From Helianthus annuus (taxonomy: Eukaryota > Streptophyta > Magnoliopsida > Asterales > Asteraceae), in NCBI RefSeq assembly GCF_002127325.2, contig NC_035433.2:89746369-89810368 (forward strand): a stretch of 64,000 nucleotides of DNA. The letters run 5' to 3'. Under the pieces are notes generated by a model. The model worked only from the letters and a program-made list of their open reading frames with translations. It was not told where the DNA came from and did no database searches. The translations under genes were made by a program, and so were the position numbers. Shown piece by piece: positions 34,555-46,100 of the stretch. Numbering within the stretch: position 1 is the stretch's first letter; every line of letters begins with the position of its first letter.

Positions 34555-37500
34555 ATGAAGACAATGAGTGGACGCGGAAGAGGAAACATTAACATGACGC
34601 AGGCTCAGTTCACTAACCTGCTCAACACAGTGGCTGCGGCTTTTGCAGCTCACCCTATAGGTAAGCTCGTTGTTTTAGGATGTATAGATCCTACCGCCAC
34701 ATCGACTTTTCGCCTCTAAACCTATACGCTTCGCTTCTCACGAACAGGTCAGCATGCACCTGCGCAACCACCAGTGTGTACTTTCAAAACTTTCATGGAT
34801 TGCAAGCCTCTCCCTTTCAACGGCACTGAGGGTGCCATAGGTCTTCTGCATTGGATTGAGAAAATTGAAGCTGTTTTTGCTGTCTGTGAGTGTCCCCCTG
34901 CGAATTGGGTGAAATTTGCTACTGCTACGCTTGAAGGGAGCGCGCTTTCTTGGTGGAAGGCGCAGATTCAGATGTTTGGATTGGAAACTGCAAATGCTAC
35001 GGCATGGGAGGATTTCAAGGATATGATTAAGGATGAATACTGTCACCGGGATGACATCCACAAGCTTGAAAATGAGTACTATGAGCTCAAGATGGTTGGG
35101 TCAGAAATTGAAACCTACACCAAGCTGTCTAATGACTATGCCGCTCTTTGCCCAAACATGTCACGACCAATGTACCGAAGGATCGAACTGTACATCAAGG
35201 GTTTGGCTCCAGAGATTCGAAGCCATGTCACTTCAGCCAACCACACTACCATTCAGCCGATTGTTCGACTTGCTCACAAACTTACAGATCAGGCCGTAGA
35301 AGAGGGCCGGTTGCCCAAAAGGATTAGTGCCACTGTTGGAACTTCTAGTGACAGCAAGCGTAAGTGGGAAGGAAGTCAAAGCAAGGATGCTAACCCCACT
35401 CAGGCCCCAGCACAGCAAAGGAAAACTGAAAACAGCAAAGGCACCCAGCAACAGGGTGGCTACCGGGGAAGCTACCCAAAGTGCAACAAGTGTAACAGAC
35501 ACCACCATGGGGCGTGTAACAAGGGCCAGTGTCAGCGATGCCACAAGATGGGGCACGAAGCCAAGGATTGTAGAAGTCAGTTCCCAGCTAGACAGAATCA
35601 GCAACAACCCCAACAGCAACAGCAGCAGGGAAACAACCGGGCATGTTTTAAGTGTGGAGCTGAGGGACACTTTAAGAAGGATTGCCCTGAACTGAATCAG
35701 AACCGCAACAATAATCAGGGAGCTGGGAACAACAATCAGAACAACAATGCTGGGAATGGTGCTAGAGGAAGAGCTTTCGTGATTGGAGCTGGTGAAGCAA
35801 GGAATGACCCCAATGTCGTGGCGGGTAAGTTCCTACTCGATGATCGTTATGTTTCTGTGTTATTTGATTCCGGTGCCGATGCTAGTTATGTATCCCTACG
35901 TATTAGTAAGAAGCTTAAGCGTCCGCTTTCGTTACTAAGTTCTCCTCATATCGTCGAGTTAGCTAATGGTAGAAACATCGAGGCCTCGCATGTTGTCAAA
36001 GGCTGCAAACTAGAGTTGTCTGGTCAGACATTTAGCATCGACCTTTTTCCTGTTACTCTTGGAAGCTTCGACGTCGTTATTGGTATGGATTGGTTATCCA
36101 AGCATCGCGCGGAGATCCTCTGTCAAGAGAAAGCAGTTCGTATTCCTCGCCGTTCTGGCAAACCCCTCATTGTACAAGGTGGCAAAAGTGGAGAAATCTC
36201 CGGCGTTATCTCCTTCTTGAAGGCCCAGAAGTGTTTACGAAAAGGGCACACCGCTATCTTAGCACTTGTTACCAACACGCAGGAAAAGGAAATGAGGATT
36301 GAAGACTTTCCAGTAGTGTGTGACTACCCCGAGGTATTTCCTGAGGAACTACCTGGACTCCCTCCCCATCGTCAGGTCGAATTCCAAATCGAGCTAGCTC
36401 CCGGAGCAGCGCCTATAGCTCGTGCACCTTATCGACTAGCCCCCGCAGAATTGAAGGAACTCTCTACTCAACTACAGGAACTTTTGGATAAAGGATTTAT
36501 CCGCCCTAGTTCATCACCCTGGGGAGCACCGGTACTCTTTGTTAAGAAGAAGGATGGCACGTTCCGAATGTGCATTGACTACCGTGAGTTGAACAAGGTT
36601 ACCATCAAGAATCGTTACCCTCTCCCGCGAATCGACGATTTGTTTGATCAACTGCAAGGATCGAGCTACTATTCTAAGATTGATCTGCGATCAGGCTACC
36701 ATCAGTTAAGGGTCCGTAACGAAGATATTTCAAAAACTGCATTCAGAACTCGTTATGGTCATTATGAATTCCTCGTTATGCCCTTCGGAATGACCAACGC
36801 CCCTGCAGTGTTCATGGATCTCATGAACCGAGTATGCAAACCCTACCTCGACAAATTTGTGATCGTGTTTATAGACGACATCCTGATCTACTCGAAAAGT
36901 CAGGAAGAGCATGAGCAACACCTACGCCTTATCCTCGAACTCCTTCGCAATGAGCAACTGTATGCCAAGTTCTCGAAATGCGACTTCTGGCTTCGGGAAG
37001 TCCATTTCCTTGGGCACGTGGTTAACAAGGATGGAATCCACGTCGACCCAGCTAAGATCGACTCTATAAAGAATTGGCCTACCCCTAAGACTCCGACTGA
37101 AGTTCGCCAATTTTTGGGATTGGCAGGTTACTACCGCAGATTCATTCAGGGATTCTCAAAGATTGCACAACCCCTCACTACGCTCACTCAGAAAGGCATC
37201 ACCTACAAGTGGAATGAAGCACAGGAATCTGCTTTTCAGAGGCTTAAGGATAACCTCTGCAGTGCTCCTATTCTCTCGTTACCTGAAGGCACTGACGACT
37301 TTGTGGTCTACTGCGATGCGTCTATTCATGGGCTCGGTTGCGTGTTGATGCAACGCGAGAAAGTTATTGCTTACGCCTCTCGACAACTTAAGACGCACGA
37401 AAGGAACTACACAACACACGACTTGGAACTGGGAGCAGTGATATTTGCGCTTAAGATATGGAGACATTACCTGTACGGTACCAAGTGCACCATTTACACC

Positions 37501-39180
37501 GATCATAGGAGTCTCGAGCATATCTTTAAGCAGAAAGAATTAAACATGCGACAACGTCGATGGGTTGAACTTCTGAATGATTATGAATGCGCCATCAAGT
37601 ATCATCCGGGCAAGGCCAATGTTGTGGCGGACGCCCTCAGCCGGAAAGACACTGTACCAAAGCGCGTGCGAGCATTACAACTTACCATCCAGTCTAGTCT
37701 CCCTACCCAGATTCAAAATGCTCAGATTGAAGCTCTGAAACCGGAAAACATCAGGGCTGAGTCCCTGCGAGGATCGAGACAACAACTAGAACAGAAAGAA
37801 GACGGCGCCTACTATGTGGCAGGGCGCATTTGGGTCCCACTTTACGGAGATCTACGAGAGCTTGTGATGGACGAAGCCCATAAGTCCCGTTATTCAGTAC
37901 ATCCTGGTGCAGATAAGATGTACCACGACTTGAAAACCACATACTGGTGGCCTGGCATGAAAGCCCACATAGCAGCCTATGTTGGCAAGTGTTTGACCTG
38001 TGCAAGAGTCAAGATTGAGTATCAGAAACCAGCAGGCCTACTACAGCAACCCGAAATCCCGAAATGGAAATGGGAACAGATTTCCATGGATTTTGTTACA
38101 GGGCTACCTAGATCTCAACGCGGGAATGATACTATTTGGGTGATAGTAGATCGTTTGACTAAGTCTGCACACTTTCTGGCCATTAAGGAAACAGACAAGT
38201 TTTCTACCTTGGCAGAAATCTATTTGAAGGAAGTAGTCTCCAGGCACGGGGTGCCAACTTCTATTATTTCCGACCGAGACGCTCGTTTTACTTCCGAGTT
38301 GTGGCAAGCTATGCACAAATCCTTTGGCTCACGTTTGGACATGAGCACCGCTTATCACCCGCAAACGGATGGGCAGTCTGAACGCACCATCCAAACCCTG
38401 GAAGACATGCTTAGAGCATGTGTGATCGATTTTGGCAAGAACTGGGAGAAGCATCTACCGTTGGTGGAATTCTCCTACAACAACAGCTACCACACTAGCA
38501 TTCAGGCGGCACCTTTTGAGGCATTGTACGGTCGTAAATGCCGATCACCTCTCTGCTGGGCGGAAGTCGGTGACAGTCAACTCACAGGCCCAGAGTTAGT
38601 GGTAGATACAACTGAAAAGATTTCACAGATCAGGCAACGCATGGCGGCAGCTCGTGACCGTCAGAAAAGCTACGCTGATAAGCGTAGGAAACCTTTAGAA
38701 TTCCAGGTCGGGGACCGGGTTCTACTTAAAGTCTCACCCTGGAAGGGTGTGGTCCGTTTCGGTAAACGGGGCAAGCTGAATCCACGGTATGTTGGACCAT
38801 TCGAAATTACCGAGAAAATCGGTAAGGTTGCTTATAGATTAAACCTGCCTGCAGAGCTGAGTGCAGTGCACAACGTTTTTCACGTATCTAACCTGAAGAA
38901 GTGTTTGTCGGAAGAAACACTTGTAATTCCTTTTAAGGAACTGACTATTGATGAACAGCTACACTTTACTGAGGAACCGATTGAGATCACGGATCGAGAA
39001 ATCAAAACCCTCAAACGTAGCCAGATACCCCTTGTACGAGTTCGTTGGAACTCACGGCGCGGCCCAGAGTTTACCTGGGAGCGGGAGGACCAGATGAAGT
39101 CCAAGTATCCCCAGTTATTCCCAAACGAAAACCCCAGCACTGAAGCTACAGCCGAATTTCGGGACGAAATTCCAAACTAA
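34555..39180 (+). CDS. Gag-Pol polyprotein, probably spliced at its 5' end
   Basis: One continuous frame (34748-39180) encodes all domains; residues below count from 34774. A Gag capsid-like region comes first, then three CCHC-type zinc knuckles (starting near C237, C253 and C291), and the protease with DSGA at 365-368. Reverse transcriptase has FRMCIDY, FGMTNAP and the catalytic FIDD at 699-702. RNase H has YCDAS near 848. Integrase has an HHCC zinc region (about 1030-1076) and a D1106, D1167, E1203 triad with 35 residues between the last two. The C-terminus is a chromodomain-like [14 protein letters not shown] block. An in-frame ATG exists at 34795, but an upstream ATG at 34555 joins perfectly in phase across an 87-bp intron (34661-34747), giving a product of about 1512 residues. 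No frameshift or internal stop is seen. Confidence 0.9.
34661..34747 (+). other. Predicted intron in gag
   Basis: The donor is TATAG|GTAAGC and the acceptor CACGAACAG|GTC; length 87 bp. Exon 1 (34555-34660) ends one base into a codon and exon 2 supplies the other two, keeping the frame. Unspliced, the upstream frame hits a stop near 34720. Splicing adds a 35-residue GRGRGN...MTQAQF N-terminus. Confidence 0.6.
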
Positions 39181-39272
39181 CGGGGGGATGATGTGACACC
39201 CCGTTGAAACACGCTAGCTTGGCAGTGGCTGCTTCAACTTTCGGGACGAAAGTTCTTAAAACTTGGGGATAA
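39157..39272 (+). promoter_or_regulatory. Duplicated 3' module: TTTCGGGACGAAA plus polypurine tract
   Basis: The first copy (39157-39203) is AATTTCGGGACGAAATT, overlapping the last codons, followed by CGGGGGGATGATGTGACACCCCG, a polypurine tract with a relic LTR start. The second (39237-39285) is ACTTTCGGGACGAAAGT followed by AAAACTTGGGGATAATGTGACACTC, the functional tract and true LTR start at 39273. The two copies are about 80 bp apart. Confidence 0.7.
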
Positions 39273-41651
39273 TGTGACACTCGAGGTTTTTCCGAACGAT
39301 CACCTTGTAATATTTTGTGTGTATATATATATTATTAAATGGAAACGTGATTTTTGCATGATATGTGTGATATGTATGTATTATGTATATATTTATATGA
39401 GAGCCGAAACCACGACCCGAGACCATGACTCGCAACCGGGCGGTTGCGAGTGGGCCTCTTGGTTTCGAGTGGCCCTTGGGCCGTAACCGGTTTGGGCCGA
39501 AACCCCCAAGCCCAACCCGAAACACCCCATATATATATCCCACCTCCTCCTCATTTCCTTCATTTGTTACACCAAACAAACACACACCTCTTCTATTTTC
39601 TCTCAACTAAAAAACCCCAAGCCAACAACATCCAAACTCTTCCAAACTTTCGGTTCAAGCTCAAGGATCTCGGACGAGGAAACTCGGTCAAGACCAAATT
39701 CGGACACTCCATCTTCTCGGTTCTCTTTTCTTTGTTTTCGGCTCCTCCTTTCATAACCGGTTAGTGTTATCTTTGTGTATCTTTTGTGTATAAGATTTAT
39801 GTTGGTTAAATGAACTAGAAGTATTATGCTTGGTTAGAAATACTATGCATGATTTTTAGGAAGATTGTGAAGTTTTGACTATGTGTGTTAAACCCTATGT
39901 ATGATACTTGCTAACATGCTTAAATGGTTATGGAATAATGGTTTAAGGATGTTTAGGGCCAACCGAGTCATGTTAATGCCACTAAGTGTATGTTTTACTT
40001 GTTCTTGCATATTAATCTTGTTAGAAATAGGTGATTTTCGGTCCAAAAATGTGTGATTATGTTAACATGAAAACCCTAGGAAAAACTATGAACTTGATGA
40101 ACTTGTTGAAGATAGTTTGAAGATTTTAAAATGGTAATGTTTGATCTATTGTTGTATATGGTCAAAATTAGGAAAAGTGTTTGTAGAAACCTTATTGGCT
40201 GTTTCCAAATATGGGTCTGATTTCATATGTACAATTTGGACTGTCTTTTCTGCATCATCACGTGTATATGAAAGTGACAGATTACGACTCGCAACGACAG
40301 CATTCCGACTCGCAACGACGGCATTACGACTCGAAACCACCCGGTTGCGACTCGCAACCAAAGCATGACAAGTCGAAACCACGAGATTTCGACTCGAGAC
40401 TACGACGGTTGCGACTCGCAACCAACACGTGACAACTCGAGACCACGATTGCGACTCGCAACCATAACGTGACAAGCCGAGACCACCTGGTTGCGACTCG
40501 AGACCAGCTGGTTGCGAGTGGGCTGTCCATTTTGGTTATTGGGCCATTTTGTGTTAACTTGGGCTATCTGTTAAATGGACTATGTGTTGCTGTTGACTGT
40601 TTAATTGTTTAGGCCGGCCCAATAACCCAATGATTGTTTACCTGTATGTATGTTACGTGCCTATATGTGCTTTTACGTGAATGCTTGTACACCGAACCTG
40701 ACCTATACCGGTAACCATGTTAGGACGTGGTGACCAACGTGATTGACAAGTAACCTAAACCTACCGAGCAACCCAAGGTGAGTTCACAACTTAAAAGCAT
40801 GCGTCCCGGTGGTTTGGGACACAAGACTAAAACAATCCTATCCCCTGGTAAAAGGGGATACCATTTACATACCTTCCCTAGTTATTGGGAACAAAACTTA
40901 CTTTTCCTTCCCGGGTATTGGGAAACCTTTTGGTTAATCACTGTTTATACGGATTGCAACTAACGGCACTAAACGCAACTCTATCACTCAAGTCCCTACT
41001 ACAAATACCGATTAGTCGCCGGGTTAGGCGAGCGGGTTATTAGTTGATAGCGCTATTTAGGTGTTTACCAGCCTCACACCGTGCCCTGGTTTGGGACGGG
41101 CGTGAACTAATGAACTCAGAAATCCGTCAATGATGATAGAACATTGACATCGGGGCATCCTGCGGATACGCAACGGTTACCTAGTGTTCGGTATTGGAAA
41201 AACAGTTTAGTCGCTAACTTTTGGGGTAGCTCCCCAAGGCATGTATAAACGGATAAATTAACCGGTGAAACAAAGTTTTTGGAAATTAAAACTGGACAAC
41301 TAGTGAACTCACTCAGCATTATTGTTGACCCCTTACTGCATGCTTTGCAGGTAACCAGTGACGAAGGAGCTTGCAGCTTGGGAACGTGTAGTGTCTGTTC
41401 ACCCTTGTGTTGGGTGTTACCTTATTTTGAATCATGAACTTTGTTTTAAACTACCTTACTTATGCTTCCGCTACTTATTACTGTTTTGAACTTAAAACTT
41501 TAAACTCTGAACTTAATATTTGCTAAGCTTATGAATAGTAAGTATTACTTTTGTTATCAACTTAAGTATTCGGTATAATTGGTGGCTGGATCCTGGTCAG
41601 TCACGCCCCCGAAGCGGGTGTTATCCGCAGGTGGATTTTGGGGGTGTGACA
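39273..41651 (+). repeat. 3' LTR (2379 bp)
   Basis: Virtually identical to 31895-34273. It carries the same 12-unit array (40285-40525) and promoter elements. Confidence 0.93.
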
Positions 41652-41656
41652 GAGAG

Positions 41657-41700
41657 ATAGTGAGAAAGCTAGAGAGGGAATGGCTCTTAAATATAAATGT
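41657..41700 (-). promoter_or_regulatory. Possible core promoter of the interrupted minus-strand gene
   Basis: Read on the minus strand: CATTTATATTTAAGAGCC (TATA-like), then a pyrimidine-rich leader CCCTCTCTAGCTTTCTCAC running up to the retrotransposon insertion site. On the other side of the element the leader continues (CTCTCCCTAAGG) to the ATG at 31857. A TATA plus pyrimidine patch at this spacing is typical of plant promoters. Confidence 0.4.
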
Positions 41701-42426
41701 TTGTTTGCTTGTATGTGATATAAGTAATCTTTATGTAAAGATTAAAATTAATGATAAAATGCATTTATAACCGTTATGTAATAAATGATGATCCAAAGTT
41801 AAAAATGAACTTATATTTATTTTGTAATTAGCTGATTTTTAAAATAATCAATCTCAGCTTAAAATTTAATGTATTTAAGAAATCATATAAATGATATAAT
41901 TGATTGAAAAATTACACTATATAAATTTTGTTGTTTATTAAAAAGAATATCAAAACACTAAAATGCATATTTTGTTGCTTTACAACGAAAAGTTGGTCAG
42001 TATCGATTTGATTCGTTACGATATCAGCATGCTACCATCACTTAATATATAGTGTTATTAGAGAAAAATCAAATTAAATAAAAACCAAATAAATTAAAAA
42101 TACATATTATTTAGAGTATAAGAGATTTAAAAGTAAAACTTAAAAAAAATAATATCAAGACAACTGAATATAACACATCTATAAATTTGAATCTAATAAT
42201 TTGAATGATTTTTTTCTTTGTTTTTTTTACGCATTTCCAAGTTGTGTTTATGAAAGAAAGTTGTGAGAGACCAATTTAGTAACGTAACAGAAATTAATTG
42301 GATCTTGCTTGCTCGTAAACCAAAAATGATTCAATTTTTTTCTGTTTAATTAGCATTTATTAATAAGTATTTATTGAAAATAACCATTTAGATTAAACAT
42401 TATACTTATTCCATGTATAAGTATTT
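41701..42426. other. AT-rich sequence, nothing recognised
   Basis: About 725 bp of AT-rich sequence with no ORF of note, no terminal repeats and no match elsewhere in the window. If the minus-strand gene is real this is its upstream region. Confidence 0.5.
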
Positions 42427-42624
42427 TAATATAAAAGTTACTTTTTTTTGAAAAATAAACTTCACTAAAAACACATTCGACCCGAACGGGTAAAAGGCCA
42501 TACAACCAGCGACACCTCTAACCCAAGCGGGTAAAGGGCAACAAATTACAATATGTACAGAGAGTATTTACACCAATCCTTTCATATAATATAATTACAG
42601 GAAGTTACTAATATAAAAGTTACT
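42427..42624 (-). mobile_element. 5'-truncated LINE 3' end with 16-bp target duplication
   Basis: The TSD TAATATAAAAGTTACT occurs at 42427-42442 and 42609-42624. Between them is a poly-T run followed by AACTTCACTAAAA and about 150 bp ending CACCAATCCTTTCA. The poly-T plus AACTTCAYTAAAA start matches the 3' end of the larger LINE at 52848, so this is a short minus-strand relative. Confidence 0.75.
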
Positions 42625-42710
42625 AATAAATATTTAGTTACTATTGACAAAAAAATAGAATGTAGGATAATAACTATAGTTTGACTATAACTTAAAACAA
42701 AATATTATAT

Positions 42711-42810
42711 ATTATATTTTTGTGAAAGCCTAGAAAACATAAAGTTACTTTTATAAATTTATTATATTTTTGTGAAAGCCTGGAAAACATAAAGTTAATT
42801 TTATAAATTT
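42711..42810. repeat. 50-bp tandem duplication
   Basis: Units at 42711-42760 and 42761-42810 differ at two positions. Non-coding. Confidence 0.9.
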
Positions 42811-42877
42811 ATCGTTTAACAACCTAACAAAAAGAAAATGATCAATAAAGCCATTTATACAAGTTATATTTTTTTCC

Positions 42878-43422
42878 GGCAAATTAGAAAATAATAATCT
42901 CATCTTTCTGAAATTGACGGATAATAATCCCAATTCAGTTATTAGCCAATAATAATCCGACCTCGTCCAATTTTTTTTGTAAAATAGTCTGCCATTAAAA
43001 TAAGCTTAACGGAGTTAAGTGTTTTTACGAATTACAAACCGATGTTTTAGGGCTTTTGATCAGAACGAGGATATGACTCGATTGATGTAAAACTTACCTC
43101 GAAATTGTGTTCGAAATGGCTTGAATTTTGTTAATTGGTAGTTAAACTCTCGAATTGAAGCACCGTTTTCGTGGGTTGGGGGCAGTATTTTGAGGTAAGT
43201 TTTACGTCAATCGACTCGTATCCTCATTCTGATCAAAAGCCCTAAAACATCGGTTTGTAATTCGGTTTGTAATTCGAAAAAACACTTAACTTCGTTAAGC
43301 TATTTTAACGGCGGACTATTTTACAAAAAATGGACGAGGTCGGATTATTATTGGCTAATAACTGACTTGGTATTATTATCGGCCAATTTCAGAAAGATGG
43401 GATTATTAATTTCCAATTTGCC
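42878..43422. mobile_element. MULE-like foldback element with ~240-bp inverted arms
   Basis: The left arm starts GGCAAATTAGAAAATAATAA and the right arm ends with its near-complement. The arms continue through GTTATTAGCCAATAATAATC, CCGACCTCGTCCA and CGATGTTTTAGGGC with about 85-90 percent identity. The loop is only about 75 bp. It lies in a T-rich context (TTTTTTC on both sides) that may be the TSD. No coding capacity. A transcript would form a long hairpin suitable for small-RNA production. Confidence 0.7.
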
Positions 43423-43631
43423 TTTTTTCTAACGAAAATTTTATTTTAATATATGTCCTCTGTGAGATTTTAACCTCAAGTCTTCCTCTTTCAAACTCAA
43501 GTGCTTAAAGATTTTACCATTGCTAATTAACCACCACTCATTGGTATTTATACAACTTATCTATTAAGTTTTTTACTAACATTTATTATTGAATTAGAAA
43601 CCTTTTCTTATGTTGTGTACATACATATATT

Positions 43632-43690
<59 letters not shown>

Positions 43691-44315
43691 GCTGTTAATA
43701 TCGGTGATATATCAGTTATATCAACCCCTAGTAAAAAATCAATGTCAAATATCGATACCGATATTATCGGCGATACTGACCGATATATCATTGAATTATT
43801 AGTGTTAAATTGCTATGTATGTTAATTCTACATTATTATAATTGCCTATATCTTACTGAGATAACCAATATCACAAATATCGGTCCTTGACCGATATCGG
43901 ATATCTTACAGCATTAACTGCATATAAATATATAGATATACATATACATATATGTGTGTGTGAGGAGAGAGAGAGAGATCAGGAGGTGGTCACATGGTCC
44001 AAACTTTCTAAAAAGTATAAGAATGCGGTATACAAAACCTAGCTTTATATATATATTTTTTAACACATCCAAAAATCAAAGTCCATAAAAACTTCAAACA
44101 CACTATAATCAACATTAAACAACAGCAGAGCCTTATTATCCAAAAAACACTCACAAATAACAGAGTAGAGTGAAGATTACTAAAAGATCATATTCAAACT
44201 CTAGGAACCTATAAATTATTTAAATCTAAAAGTTCACATCACTTCTTACACTATTTATACAAAACACACCTTATAACTTAACCTCACTCTCTCGCGCGCA
44301 CACACACACATATAT
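43423..44315. other. AT-rich intergenic repeats
   Basis: Contains a TA microsatellite at about 43626-43690. A GATATC-rich block at 43691-43925 (CGATATCGG and complements) may be a decayed MITE bounded by GCTGTTAATATC and GCTGTAAGATATC. A GA run lies near 43963-43978. No gene is visible. Confidence 0.5.
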
Positions 44316-44700
44316 GGAGAACCGTGAGAACTAAGACATCCAAAAAGTTGTGAGAACCGTGAGAACTACGACATCCAAAAAGTTTTTCCGATTTTTTTGC
44401 CCAAAAGTCATAAAAAATTTCACTTGTTTCAGCAAAAGAAAAAATAAAAAAAATGCCGCATACCCACATTTACATGAGGCGTAAAAAAATATTTATTTTC
44501 GTACAAAATTTACACCAGCACGTAAAAAAACCTTGCATCAGTCAAAACTACCGACTCGACAATTTTTTTTATTTTTATATAGATGTGTTTATAATATTTC
44601 CATCTACATTTGTGCAAAACAATTTTGGCCCAACTCGCGTGGGAAGAAAAAGTTCTCACGTTTCTCACAACTCGTGGTGGTTCTCATTTGAACCGAGCCC
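44316..44700. mobile_element. TA-targeting foldback MITE 1
   Basis: Right end GGTGGTTCTCATTTGAACCG(AGCCC) abuts TA repeats. The left end (GGAGAACCGTGAGAAC) also abuts TATA but is degraded. It belongs to the same broad family as the six elements that follow. Confidence 0.5.
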
Positions 44701-44738
44701 TATATATATATACATATATATATATATATACATATATA

Positions 44739-45143
44739 GGGGAAGGTTCAAATGAAAACCACTAGTTATTGTGAAAACTCGAAAACTAATTAAAAAAAGC
44801 CAAAAAAACATACAAAAATTTTTTTTTTTAATTTTTTTTTGCAATCCAAATTTCGCAGGTTTTTTAATATAAAAAAAATTTTCAAAAAAAAAAAAAAAAA
44901 ATTTGTGTAGTGCACATGTGTAATACTGCACATATGTATGTGTACTACACATGTGTATTACTACACATGTGCACTACACAAAATTTTTTTTTTTTTTTGA
45001 AAAAAAGTTTTTTTTAAATATAAAAACTAGGGATTTTTATAAAAAAAATTGAAAAAAAAAATTTTTTTTGTGTGTTTTAGGCTTTTTTTTTAGTTAGTTT
45101 TCGAGTTTTCACAATAAAAGTGGTTTTCATTTGAACCATCCCC
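44739..45143. mobile_element. TA-targeting foldback MITE 2
   Basis: The 405-bp element sits between TATATA tracts. Its left terminus GGGGAAGGTTCAAATGAAAA continues for about 50 bp as an inverted copy of the right terminus. The centre is a second palindrome (GTGTAGTGCACATGTGTAAT with its complement). The whole element could fold on itself. Closest relative: 46680-47022. Confidence 0.8.
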
Positions 45144-45149
45144 TACATA

Positions 45150-45189
<40 letters not shown>

Positions 45190-45192
<3 letters not shown>

Positions 45193-45756
45193 AGAAGATC
45201 ATACGAGAACAACCTCTTATTGTGAGAACCGCGAGAACCAATGTGAACACACCAAAAATGCCTAAAAATAGCTAAAACTGACACAAATTTTTTTTTTATA
45301 TTTTTATATAAAAATCGCTACTTTTCGAAGCCAAAAAAAAAATTTTTTTTTTTTTGGCCACTAAAAGTAGCGATTTGAGCATAAAAAATATTAAAAAAAA
45401 TTTAGATTTTTTTTTTGATTTTTTTAGATTTTTTTAGGTTTTTTGGGGGTTTAGTTTTTAGCATTTTAGCTTGGGGGGGGGGGTTTAGGTTTTTGGGGGG
45501 TGGGGGAGGGGGTTTAGGTTTTTAGGGGGGTGGGGGTTTAGGTTTTTTTTTTTTTTAGGTTTTTTGGGGGTTTTAGTTTTTAGCATTTAGCTTTGGGGGG
45601 GGGGGAGTGGGGGGGGGGGGGGGTTTAGGTTTTTTGTGGGGTGGGGGGGTTTAGGTTTTTTGGGGGGTGGGGGTTAGGTTTTTTTAGCTATTTTAGGTTG
45701 TGTTCACATTGGTTCTCAAGGTGCTCACAATAAGGGTGGTTCTCGCATGAGCCCCT

Positions 45757-45759
<3 letters not shown>
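45190..45759. mobile_element. TA-targeting foldback MITE 3, G-rich
   Basis: The termini GGGAGAAGATCATACGAGAA and the complementary right end (GTTCTCGCATGAGCCCCTCCC) flank a body with an AAAATCGCTACTTTT palindrome. A strongly G-rich stretch (45470-45680) has many runs of 5-12 guanines. Closest relative: 47075-47540. Confidence 0.8.
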
Positions 45760-45817
<58 letters not shown>

Positions 45818-45820
<3 letters not shown>

Positions 45821-46019
45821 GGTGTGGTTCCAGAGTGAACACTATTTTATTTGTGGATGAGTGAACAAATCTTGTCCATTGATTTACATAATCAAATCAT
45901 AAAATACACCATATCATCAAATCCTAGACATTGATTTACACTTGTGTATTGATAATCAAGGTTTATTATGATTAGTTCACTAGTGTTCACAATCAATGGG
46001 TTGTTCACAAATAAACCTG

Positions 46020-46023
<4 letters not shown>
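45818..46023. mobile_element. TA-targeting element 4
   Basis: A 206-bp unit between two long TA tracts. The right end AACAATAAACCTGACCC-like sequence and a GTGTTCAC repeat in both orientations suggest a related but diverged foldback element. Confidence 0.5.

Positions 46024-46097
<74 letters not shown>

Positions 46098-46100
<3 letters not shown>

Larger units (their letters stand above)
31895..41651 (+). mobile_element. Intact Ty3 chromovirus (Tekay-like), very recent insertion
   Basis: The 9757-bp element has two 2379-bp LTRs of identical length and a GAGAG TSD (31890-31894 and 41652-41656). It has a tRNA-iMet primer site 3 bp after the 5' LTR, a single open gag-pol and a polypurine tract before the 3' LTR. 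Spot comparison of the LTRs shows one clear difference (C at 33256 versus T at 40634), implying insertion within the last tens of thousands of years at usual plant rates. It looks competent for retrotransposition. It inserted between the TATA-like region and the ATG of the putative minus-strand gene. Lineage assignment to Tekay rests on primer, chromodomain-like tail and general sequence style. Confidence 0.93.

Noticed and set aside
35233..35670. Minus-strand frame opposite gag
   Set aside because: Leu/Ser-rich antisense shadow of the Gln/Asn-rich gag region.
45470..45680. Telomere-like TTTAGG repeats
   Set aside because: The blocks are irregular and not TTTAGGG arrays, and they sit inside a MITE with terminal repeats.
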